From Beroe ovata (taxonomy: Eukaryota; Ctenophora; Nuda; Beroida; Beroidae): a stretch of 64,000 bases of DNA. The position numbers were made by a program, and so were the translations under genes. The DNA lies in NCBI GenBank assembly GCA_946803715.1, contig CAMPET010000060.1, positions 251,594-315,593 of the forward strand. Reading direction: 5' to 3'. Below are positions 46,932 to 59,400 of the stretch, in pieces; position 1 is the stretch's first letter, and each line of letters begins with the position of its first letter. The notes beneath the pieces are model-generated. The model ran no database searches and was not told the DNA's origin. It worked only from the letters and a program-made list of their open reading frames with translations.

Positions 46932-47432
46932 CGTGCTACTGACTAAGAGTTATGGAAGACTTTTTATTTGATATGTGTGAATAGTAGGCTAAATCAAATT
47001 CTATGACAACAACTGATTAAACTGAACTGATTAGACGAATGGAATAATGATCAATCAAGATTAATGGACTACAAACATCATCGAATACAGTAGTGTTATG
47101 TCAATAGCTCACTGCAGCTCTATCATAGAGCGCATAAAAGCATTTGTGCACTGCAGTACACTGCATGATACATCGATGTGTATCACATGCAAAAATAGTG
47201 CGTGGATTGAAATAGCAAGAGAAGGCAAAATGTCAAAATGAAATGCAAGCACATTTGAATAAGGGCTATAACTCAGTTGTAAAGAGAAGCTCCCAAGTTT
47301 GAGCAGCAATTTCCCGCCATCCCAACCCCATCAACCCCTCTCTGACTCTCTGAAACCCCATGCTCCCCCCCTCCTTATCTCTGTATCATTGTAAAATCGC
47401 ACCAACCCCCACCAACAATCCCTCCCTTACAG
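46932..47432. other. Spacer before first exon of the + strand disordered protein
   Basis: No feature recognised. Confidence 0.4.
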
Positions 47433-50400
47433 GACATACTGGAGGCTGTGGAGTTAGAGAAGATGACAGAAGAGGTTGGGGAATCCCTACTGGTATACCT
47501 TCCCCTAGAGAATAACAAACCAGGGCCAACAGATGATATGCTACCCATCCCAACCCTACCCACGCTCATCCCCATACGATTAGGTTTGTTGTGCTCCTTC
47601 ATAAATTCAATGAGATTCTAATTTTCGATAAATTGTAAGAAAGAACCACTTGTTGGTGTCTTTAGATCAATGATCTTGACTTTCTCGGTAACAAATAAAC
47701 GAAAAACTTGAATTGAAATGGCATTATAGAGTTGTGGTACATTTCAAATAATTGTTTCATGCATTCGCTGTTCCTATCATTGAGTTCCATCATTGATCAG
47801 TCAATCTGTCAGCTCAACTCAATTTCATCCAGGATTTCATTCAATGTTCTTGTTTGATTGGTTTATTGAGACCTCTCACATTTAGGTCATGAGTTCTTAT
47901 GAAAGCTGGGCAGGGTTGTCAATGTTTTGTTTTTGTTCAAGGATGGATGACTAGGTGATTTCTTGAGATACACATCAGAATACGATATGGGTTCCAAGTT
48001 TGTATACATCTGACCCTTAGTCCGGCGTCTTGTAAAGGATTGACCGAGCTGCAAGGATTGAGAGTTTGAAAGTGAAACACACCCATAGGACAAAAACTAG
48101 AAGATTGGAACTTTTACCTGGGAAAGGTCATTTTCTTAGGTAGCTAAGGACATGATTTTCTGAATGGATAGAATCGGGTTTGTAATGCAAACCTTTGGCA
48201 TGAGAGGCATGTCGAAGTTATTGGTGATAGGAAGGACGAACTTGTCTCTGCGGAGCTCTGTCACGACTGACGTCACTTGATACGCTTTCTTGATCAGAGG
48301 ATTCGTCTCTGAACTCTCCAAATCTTGGGCTTCCTACGGGGATAGAGTATTGAAAACTTGGAACTGAGAAGAATTTCATTCTTGGTGGCATCTCGATTTC
48401 TTTTCAGATGTGAGTTTTGCAGTCAAATGACATACAGCACCTCAGGGAAGCAAAATAAGACCGAAATTCGAGCGGGAATCGATTCAGCGTTCAAAAATAC
48501 ATAGGAGTTGATGGTATTAGTATGAAAATCGGGCAAAAAAATTTTCGTCAAATTACTGGTATCAGTATCGGCAGGAAGTTCAATCAGTGATGCCGACATA
48601 AAAATGGCTAAAAACGTTTTTACAGGAGACATACAGGAGGAGGAGTGTTTCCGGCTTATTTTTTCCACCCAGCCTGGCCGCGAAGCGGCCTNGTGTACCT
48701 AACCACCTCTCCTCACCCCTACTCACCTCTGCTCACCTCTCCTCACCTGTAGTAACGCTAGCAAAGTCTGATTCGTATCCGTCTCACCATTTTCTTCACC
48801 AGCCCCACCACAACTGCTCTGTTGTTGTGTTGAACACTGTTTCAGCAAGTCTGATATCGCATCGGGGGTCAACAAACTAGATAACGCTGCACTGAAAGGT
48901 GCAATGTGAACTCTGTAGCCTTGCAATGGAGTGGCATACTGGCATAGACCATAGGAAAAATGATAATCGGTAGAGGTCAAGGTTAGAAACATTGTGCCCC
49001 CTCGGTTGACTCACTTTGCAGACGGATTGAGAGACTTAGTGAACAAACTACTGGCATCAGAATGAAACCCACTATCTGGAGATACCGTCTTCTTCTCGTC
49101 TGATCTACTCCTCTTCTGCTTTGAGTTTTGTCGGGAAACCCTCCTCCTTGGGTTTGGTTTCTTCCTAGCCTCCTCTTCCCCGTCCTCTTCCTCACTGTAA
49201 TGCTCAGAGGGATTCCTCGCTTTGTTACCTATGATTTGCTCCACTTTTCTTTGCCACAGCCGGGTTGTCCGCTTTGGGGGCCCTCCTTTATGTACATTGT
49301 TTGAACTTCTCCTCCTTGCACCCATGCTATCTCGACCTGGATAACAATTTATTGTCATATCAACCGCAAAATGCACAGACTCATTTTGAACTTCTAATTC
49401 GTGAGTACAATCTCGCGAAGGGACACTTTTAAACGACAATTGCAGTCTCCTCTTACCTCCCCTTGTACCCCTCTTGTTGTCGGGCTCAGGCACTACTGGA
49501 TTCTCCACCGCCAACTTCAACTGCGATATCAACTCCTGCAGATTTTCCTGCTTGATCTGACTACGGTCAAACAAGCTCCGCACAGGGTTGTACGGCGCAC
49601 TGCTCGGTCTGGAAGCAGCCACCTCCGTTTTGACGCCGTATTTGCCGCCACCGTGATGGTACCTCCATCTATCCTCCAGCTGATCGTGGATCTTGGAACG
49701 GCGGGAAGTTTTTGAGCGGGGTATAATTGTTTCCGCCAACTTGTCTATCAGTTCTGAGAGGTGTGGAGGTCTCACATTGGCATCAAGACTCGCAGAGGCG
49801 CACACATTATACACACATCTACACACACGCACACAATGTGTATGCGTGCCACACATACACAGAGAAATACCTTTGCTCGACAGATCGACACCAATTCCTT
49901 TGGGTCCTGGACCCTCGTAAACTGTGTATGAGTCAGGAATACGGGCTGTGTGACCTCCAATGTTCCGGTCGAGTGTCGTGTGCCACGCCCATTTTTTCTG
50001 TGCCACCTTCCACTTTTCCATCTTCTCCCTGAGGGAGAGGGGGAATGGAAGTGAGACGGAAGATAGCATTTACTAGTGTTTGAGATGCTACATCTGGAAT
50101 AGATAGCATTTAGTAGTTTGTGGTGTGAGGGAGGGGGGAAATGGGCAGGTGAGATTGGGTGATGGCAGTCTAAATTCTCTGTAGATGATATGTTGTTTGC
50201 TGGTTGATATATGGATCACTGATCGGTGATGATGAGTCTACTTACACATCGTTACCAAAAATCGCAAATACTGTCTCGAACAGCAATATCCACGGTCTGG
50301 TAGGACGCTCACGAATTAATTCTGCGTGCTGCATTATAATGCGGAGTCACATGCACACACACACACACACACACACAACCCCCTCTAACTTTGTGATCGG

Positions 50401-53400
50401 TATCAAAGAAGTGCCACGATTGTAGTGGTATTTGATTTGTATCAGCCATCTTCATCACACACTCTTCGTCACGTGATGAGTCACGTGTCAGGTATACACT
50501 CTACACGTGACGATTGCTAGGATAAGGTAGTGTCCTGGTCACGTGTCATTAATATAGTTACTAACAGGCTCTAATCGATTCATGCAAACAGCAAGTATGT
50601 GTCTGCGAGGTTTTAAAGTTCATTGTGATTACCGATATCAAAATCTTGTCGTAACCAGTGTGGGTTATCGGAAGATATGATAATCGTAAAGCATGTAAAA
50701 TGAATGTTTTCGGTATGAAGAAATGAACATGGAACTAGAATTCACCTCACTAGCTTGTGCATACTTGGAGATGGAGTAGGAAAAACTGTCGGCAAATCTA
50801 TAAATCTTCTGTCGCTGATAAGTTATGACAAGGATAAATGCTGACTCACAGAGAGGGGTTTCGGGAAAGTGTGACTATAAAAACTATCGAGCAAAGTGGG
50901 AAGAGCGTATTTGCAGAGCAGAGTTACAGTGCTAATCGCAGTGAGCTATTCATGCATCCCTAAACCTCAACATAAGCATTTTCACCGATTTATATATATT
51001 TACTCAACGAGTAATACTCATCCGCATATTCAGAGTAATTGCATATCATTTCATCATGAATGCTCAATGTAATAAAGTGGTTGCAGCTGGGGGGGTCGGA
51101 CCCCCTCATAGTCATAGATCCGGATCGGGGGGACCGGGGAGGAGGTCTGGCCCTCTGTGTGAGGAGTGAGATAGGGGTCTGGCCCTCTGTTCGAGGAGTG
51201 AGAGGGGGGACGGACCCCCTTATAGATTCGGGGGCTGGGGGTCGGGGGTCTGACCCTCTGTGTGAGGAGTGAGAGGGGGGTCTGGCCCTCTGTGTGAAGA
51301 GTGAGTTACACACTGTGTGTAACTCAGTGTGTTACATACAGTGTATAACGCTGTGTGTTACACACAGTGTGAAACTCAGTGTGTTACACACAGTGTGAAA
51401 CTCAGTGTGTTACACAATACACACAGTCTTTAACGCAATGTGTAACGCAGGGTGTTGCACACAGTGTGTAACGCAGTGTGTTACCACATGCTACACTTTG
51501 TCCAGGTGAAGAGATTGGTAAGATGATAGCGGAACAATGCAAAGCCATCAAGGACCAAACCGGCCACGTGCAACTACCCCTTGACCTTGCCAAGTTAACG
51601 AAGGACAGACTGGAGAAGAAGGCCAGACAACGACAAAGACGAGCGAACTCTGCAGTACCGGAAGGTTAGTATTTTTGCCGGTTTGCGAGATAGATACGAC
51701 TGCAAGAAGCGATAGAGCATATTCGAGTTTCGAGAATAGTCAAGCAGCAGCAATTTTCATGAATTAGAATGATCGTGAAAACTGTGAAATCATTGAAAAA
51801 CACAGTGATATTCACAACTTACTTTGTTAGTCCAACACACTGAGCCGTCTGCGCGGCGCGATTTGTATGATATAAGTAAACAAATTACAATCACAAAGTT
51901 ATGTGAGAGAGAGAGATTTCCTAGTGAGTCCCACGATTTACAAATTGCTTAGAAACACTAATCTACTCAAAATGATGAATTATCTAAATTAGTCACGCAG
52001 ATTTTGAACATCTTAACTGTAATATTACTATTAAGCATATGTATGTAAAATATGTTATGACCAGCATTCTCTTGGATGGTCCAAAGTAAGCGTCTCAAAC
52101 ATACGTCATCATGCTTTACATCGAGTTATTCCTTTGAGGGGAACTCCTATAATAATAAACTTATGGAGTGCTGCCAGTAAGAATTGACATCTACCATTAT
52201 ACACGTGTGCATCCCCTCAGACCTGAACAGTCAAAGAATTCCGAGTTCTGTCGGAACTTCTAAGTCTAAGGTTCCGACCTTCTAGTGATGATTTAACTGT
52301 GATGAATGAAAAAGTGAACAGCAAAGTGAGTGTGGGCGATGAACATCTAGACTAAAGACTTACGTTAGGAAAAAACCGTTATAATAGTTCAAAATGTTCT
52401 TCATACTCCCAACTCTTCCCCCTTCCTCTCTCCTATTCTATAATCCAATCACAGCTTCACCTATATGAACTATCACGTGAACAGTGATCGTTAAAAACAC
52501 TGACATTTTTAAGATGGCGCTTCGAATTATCAAAATCGAATATGGAATTTGATACTTGTTACCAAACAAAGTGGATATATTAGCTGTATCAACGATATAG
52601 CAGTGCTAAAATCCAGAGTCCCGAAGTTCAATCGGGAGATACAGTGGTGTGCAGTGAAGTGGCCACAAATGCAATTTAGGTTACAAAAAACTGAGGAAAA
52701 GATTTAAGATTTATCTTTCTAATTCTTACCAATCTTGAAACAAATGTAAAACTTCCGTGAAATCTAGACCATTCATGGATTATGAAAATGAATCAAAATA
52801 AAATGATTCCGCCTATAATATAGATCCACGACTGGAGCTTCTGGTTTTTGTAATATTTATAACGTTTATTTAACAAGCTTGCAATAAAACATGTGCACAT
52901 TGTTTCATAACAAGCTTTAGAGTAAAACAACTAGCGCCGACACCAGATTGAGACATCATCATGGTTAAACATTCTACCAGTAACATATCATAACACGTGA
53001 CCATAACGCGACATAGCTCACATTAACACCGACTAGAACTTCACATTATTATCGGCAAACGACAAAAACCCAAATATCTCGGGATTGGTTAGGTCCCAAG
53101 TCCCTTTTATCATCATCATTTATCTTGGGTTTGGACGGAAAAAGAAACTCCGTAATGTCTTATTAGACTCAGAGCAGTAGAAGCGGGCTAAAAACTACAG
53201 ATTCTAAACCGATAGCCCCGGCTAGCAAACTTGATAATCACAAATAATATAGTACTCTATCGGTGAGTCTAAAGACACTAGCATGCTACTTGTGTGGACT
53301 TTAATGTTATATCAAAACATTACGTCTAGAGGGATTGTCAGCTGATGTAGCAAGTAGAGGCCATCACTGTGTATCGCCCTTTCAGAGCGATGTGATGTTT

Positions 53401-56400
53401 ATAGTATAGAATGTGATGTATATAATAGGAACTTTGAGAACATAAAAGACTATTTCTAGCACCTACCTACCCCATATAGCTAAACCCTCTTTCCCCCTCA
53501 TTTGTAGGTGCGATAGGACCTCAGTTCAAGAGAAGAAGAAAGAAGGGCGCCACCCCTAATGTCAGTGAGACCACCCTGCATGGACTTCCTGACCACGGTA
53601 CTTGCTGCCCACTGCCCAGCTTCTGCGAACATTGCCCCTCACAGATTTCAGTATTTATATCACGATAGCTGTATAATAATCCAGTATGGTAAGTCTGATA
53701 ACGAAGTATCCTACTTCTGATAACCCTGCCCCTCTGCAGTGACTCNTACAGATGCCGCGGGGGGCTTGCCAGCCCCTTGATAGGAACTTTGAGAACATAA
53801 AAGACTATTTCTATCACCTACCCCATATAATAGCTAAACCCTCTTTCCCCCCTCATTTTTAGGTGCGATAGGACCTCAGTTCAAGAGAAGAAGAAAGAAG
53901 GGTGCCACCCCTAATGTCAGTGAGACCACCCTGCATGGACTGCCTGACCACGGTACTTGCTGCCCACTGCCCAGCTTCTGCGAACATTACCCCGTACAGA
54001 TTTCAATATATATCACGATAGCGCTATAACAATCCAGTATGGTAAGTCTGATAACGAAGTATCCTACTTCTGATAACCCTGCCCCTCTGCAGTGACTCAC
54101 GGGGAGCTAGGTCCGACTCTGACCACCCCTGAACCACCCTCAGAGCACCAGCTCGGAAAGGTAAGAGTAAGACAGGTTTATAACCCCACATACATGTCTG
54201 CATACATAATACATACATGTCTGCATTAGTTGTTGGGGACAGTCTGCCCTCCACACAGTTCCCTCCATGTCAGTAGTTGTTGTCGTGAAAATAGAGCTGT
54301 GTTGGCGTGTTGAGTGATGAATCAGTGCGATGATGTCCGATATTATGTTGGGTGAAGCGTTGTTTTAGCATAGTATACCTGGTCTGTAGCTGATTCGTAG
54401 CCTCAACCCAGCGGTCATAATCTGGTGCAGCAACTGAGAAAATATCAAATGACATTTTGAATTTGGATATCATGTTATTCTAAAAACCTTATCTCGGAGG
54501 TTCACCATGTAACCAGCATTCCGTGTAACCAGTATACGCCATGTAACCAGCATTCCGTGTAACCAGTATACTCCGTGTAACCAGTATACTCCATGTAACC
54601 AGTATACTCCTCGTATACTCGGTGTAACCAGTCCCTATTCAGGATATCTTGGTCAAGGTGGGTTCATCTCAGCTACCCACGCCTGGCCCTCCACTCCTTA
54701 CCAAAGCACCTCCCAATGACTTGGTGAATGAAACGCATTTCCGCCTTGCAGAATTGTTACTTTCAGAGATAATGTCGAGCATTCTGGGGATAGATTAAGC
54801 CGCGCGACTCCGCACGTGATCAGTGATGCTTGTAATATGCGCGCCGCGCACGTGCATTTGATTAGCTCGCCATGCTGGAGTTCTCGACTTCTATGTCATG
54901 ATCGATTCACAACTCACATAACATTGACATGTAATATGTCATTATCTGTCAACTGTCTCGCCAGCAGTCACCAAGTTATCACGGTCTACAGCCGCCCACA
55001 CTGCAGCGAATGCCCGGTGCGCCGAATTCCGGAGCCATGGTGGCGCACCAGTCGCCTGTCAAGAGTTCGTATCCCGCCCTGCCTATCTCCCCTGCTAAAT
55101 CATACCCCCAGGTAGGGGTCTCTCGAGTGAAGGGGGAATTGACATGTAGAGATGATTCATGTAGAGATGATTGAATAAACATGAAATTGGGGGGAATGAC
55201 TGTTTGTAGATAGTTCTTAAACATGATCCTTACTGAAGAATTGGAATATCAATTTAGCAACTGCGTTTCTGAGGCAACATTTTCTCATTATCCCCCCTAT
55301 CCATAGATTGTGAANGAAAACTCCATCTCCGATGACATCCGGTATGCTGAAGTTCCGCAGTGGACAGGAACAGATGGACTCACGGACATCCACTGATATG
55401 AAAACTCCGGATGTCATGAGCCCAGACCAGCATCACTCTGCTCAGGTATATAATGGAAAGTGACATGGACTTCATTCCTCTGGGCGAGTCGTAATTGATT
55501 CAACTATGTGATTGTCCCGTGTTCAGAAGCAATGGGCGGCAGCCAGTCGGTCAGAGGCAGCGTGGCAGGAGTTATCTAGATCAGAACCTAACTCCATACA
55601 GGTAGGAATATTGTTTTAAACCCCGTTTGTCGGTTTCAAACAAATTTATCATACAAAGGCTACAAATCCCAAAATTTTCGTTATATTTCAGGTGCAAAGA
55701 CATTACAATCAGCAGCATACTTCTGATAAAAGGAAGTACAGTGCTGGACAGGAGCAATTGATGACACGCGAACACTGGATAGCTGAACACATGCATCAAT
55801 CCGCCAAGGGTTTGTGTGAGCGTATGTGTGTGTTTGCGTGTGCGTGTATATGTGTGTGTGTGTGTGTGTTTGCGTGTGTGTCTGTGTGAGTGTGTGTACT
55901 GTGTAGGTGTGTGTGTGTGTGGGTGTCGAAATTAACACCCTCCTCATACAGCACATAGAGAAGGTGAAATGACACCGGAAAAGGTGATGCAGGAGAATCA
56001 GAGATACAAGATGGGTGATATCGAAGATAGGCGTGCAGAAGAGACAGAAAAGCGGAAGGAAGAGGAGAGGTGTGTAATCATACCCGTCATGAATTCCAAA
56101 TTCGAAAATATCGTATCTCACGCCAGATTTACGACACAATTTCGCAACATCGCTTCTGATCAGCTACACTGTACAGTGTACACTGATCAATGCATGTGCT
56201 ATACTGCATCCCAGGCAGCGGATAGAAGAGCGACTGAAGATGGATGAGAGGCATCGTCAGGAGGAGAAGCGAGCGCATCATAACATGGTGAAACACGATC
56301 AGAAAATTGTGAAGGTGGACCAATCCAAGATTGTGAAGTTGGACCAGAAGATGGCTGGGAAGGAGGACAAATCGTTTGGGAAGCAGCACGATCCTACGAC

Positions 56401-59400
56401 GAGTTATTTGAGCACGTACATGCCCAAACAGGCAAATCAGGTTGCATATCGCACACGTTGCCATATTTCCATTTCACGACTTAGATATCGCCTTAAGTCT
56501 AAACAGTAAACTTGAGTACTCCTTATATGGACATGAAGAAACCAATGACTCCGTCACAGGGTAAGGGACCGTCGCGACAGACAAGTGTGACAGGGAGTTG
56601 CGCCAGCACTTCCTCCAAACATGGGAGGAGCAAAGGCAAGCCCACGGAGATGACACTTGTCACTCAGCAGCCGGGACACATACCACCCCAGGAATATCAT
56701 AAACAGGAATCCAGGTACCTCAGATGTGCTGCTTCATGTGCAATTATTAGTATAGGGAATAGGGAACAAGTGAAACGACTGACATGAGGCACTTGGGAGC
56801 CTTACCCTTTCCTATTGGTGTTAATTTGCATCTGGCTCACAATGGTGTCTGGGTATTAAGAAATAAAAATGCTTATGTGTCGCATCCTAGTGTAAAGTGT
56901 GACAGTGTATGACTTTCTATTGTCTAGATGCTCATCAATTTCTATGTTTCAGCAGGATTGAGGTTTCGAAAAGTGTCAGGATAGAGTCAATACCGCAAGG
57001 AGTTCCAACATCAGTACCCGCACCTTCACCTAAGAGGTCTCTGATAATCTGATATTACACACTCATATTGCCAGGAATTGAGACTCACTACACTGTGTTG
57101 CTCTAACCTGACAATATTCGCAGTGAGATGCCGAGGAGTGAGAAAAAGGACGAGAGGATAATAGTGAAACCGACAATCCAAATACTGACACAGACCCCTG
57201 CAAAGATGTCCACAATGCCGCAACAACACGAATACAAGGCCCGGGAAATGCAGCCGCATGCCCGAGATCACGCTATGCCGCCTGGCGGTCGTGATGTCAT
57301 CCAGTTGCCACGTGACTCACGTGATTACCCTCACCAATCACGTGATATGTCACGTGATTCGGCCAAGGATGCGATGTCCGGAGGAGGGAAGGGGGAACAG
57401 TACCGCAAATCAGAGGGTACGGAGTCGAAGGAGCCGGCAGTATCCAGCTCCAAACTCAGCACCACAGCACCGACAATCTGTGTTCGTGCAGTTTCGTCAA
57501 AACCGCCAGCAAGCCAGAGCAAATCTTATCTGCCGTATTCGTCTAAAGTTAGGTAAGTGAACAGTTGGTACTACTGGGAATAATGATAGGGAATTCCTGT
57601 CCACTGAATAACACATCCCTGTTTTTCAGCTCACAAGAGATGCAAATGGCGAATCTGTACACACAACAGGTACTTCAGCATCAGCTTGCGTTCATGCAGC
57701 ACCAGCAGCAGGGCAACCCAATGCGGGCAAACATGGCTCTCTACAAAGGTGTGAACCCATCTGGTGGTAATATGCCGCCCGGGTCCAAGGACACTGTCGC
57801 CAAGCTCACGTCGCCCGCGGAAATGCCCGGGGTGCCGCGGAGCAGCGTGTTCGCCGCCCCCGATAAGATCCCTGATAAGATGGACGCCGCGCAACGCCAA
57901 CTCCTCTCGGAGAAGGAGCGCCAGGACCAGCAGCGCCAAATCACAGATCAACAGCGACAAGTTGTCCTACAACAACCTGGCTATCGGGTCTCCCCAAGTG
58001 GTCAAGTTCTGGTGGGGAAATTCACCGGATCAAACTTCGACCCAATGTCTACCCCAGGGCAGTATCAATTGACCATGTCAGTTGCGGGGAATGCCCCTCC
58101 TCAACCTACACCGTCCAAAAACCGAACAGTCTCAGAGACAAGCAGTAGCAGTGCTGGGGGTAGAAAATCGGGCAAAACAGCGTCTAATTTCCCTGTTACC
58201 GCAACGCCTGTCACAGCGGCACCCAAACAGTACACACCGTACATGCAGGCGCAGCTCACCAAGCCCCACTCGACAGTGCCGGAAGGCCGAAGCCGGAAAC
58301 TCGGGAGTGGCGTTCCCGAGGACGTGTTCAACTTCCCTGACGATGACGAGGAGCGGAACAGTCTCCGTCGAGCGGAGGAGAGACAGAAACAGTTGTCGAG
58401 AGGGGTGGAGAGGAGGGAGAAGGAGGTGGAGAGACCCCTGAGTTTCCAGCAGAAACAACAACTCCACAGCAAGATGATCCACGAGCGACAGATGATGGAG
58501 TTGCGGGCGATTCACGAGAGAAAGGTGGAGGAGGAGATAAAGAGGTTCGAGGAGGAATTCTGCAAGAATATCCACAAGATGGCTGGTGAAGCGTCAGCCG
58601 CGCAGAGCGCTCAACTCCAACCGGAGCAGCATCATGCTGTGAGCATGCAGAGCTCAGCTCCCCCTCCCCCTCATACTGTGATGACGTCATCAGTGACGAC
58701 AGTACAGTCCGATCGGCGGAGTGGAGTGGAGGTACAGCACTACCTGCAGGACCAGGGCAGACCTGCGTATCCGGGCCATGGGTTAACCATCACAACCCCA
58801 CACCTGACACTCCCTGCGTCGTCTGGGCATCTTGTGACCAGCTCAGGGATCATCATCACTCATCCTCAGTCTTCCTCGTCATCCTCATTTGGTGAGTGAG
58901 GATCGTAAGTGGAGCTGGTAGTCTGGATTCTGCTGCAAACAATATCTTGCCTTGACACAGTTATAACCCTCGTTCACATCATCAGAAGGGGGAGAAGATT
59001 ATCAGAAGAGAAGTAAGAGAAAGATGGGAGGACAGGATTATATCAACTCTCTCCTGAAATCTGCGCTCAGGTACTAAATAGTATAAATAGGAGTATAATT
59101 GGTTATTCATGTTACCACCCGATCTATCTTTTCATGAGCATGATAATTAATGTGAATTTAAATGATTTTGAGCGTCGCATCCCATAGTTTACTCCAAAAG
59201 ACACTGAAGATAAGACCGAAGACACGTCTCGTGAACCCGAGTTATCCACCACACATCTGGCATCAGCAGAGTATGGACCCCAAGTTCGTGGAGAAAGGTC
59301 TCACCCCCATAGACCTCATGACAGTCAAGAAGAAGCTCGAGGTAGGTATTATATTCGCTGTTCATTGCCTCCTGATTCATCTTCTATCTTACCTCCATAA

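Noticed and set aside
57631-58690. Several 60-147 codon frames on the opposite strand and in other frames
   Set aside because: Shadows of the long 57630-58891 exon, whose own frame is splice-consistent.
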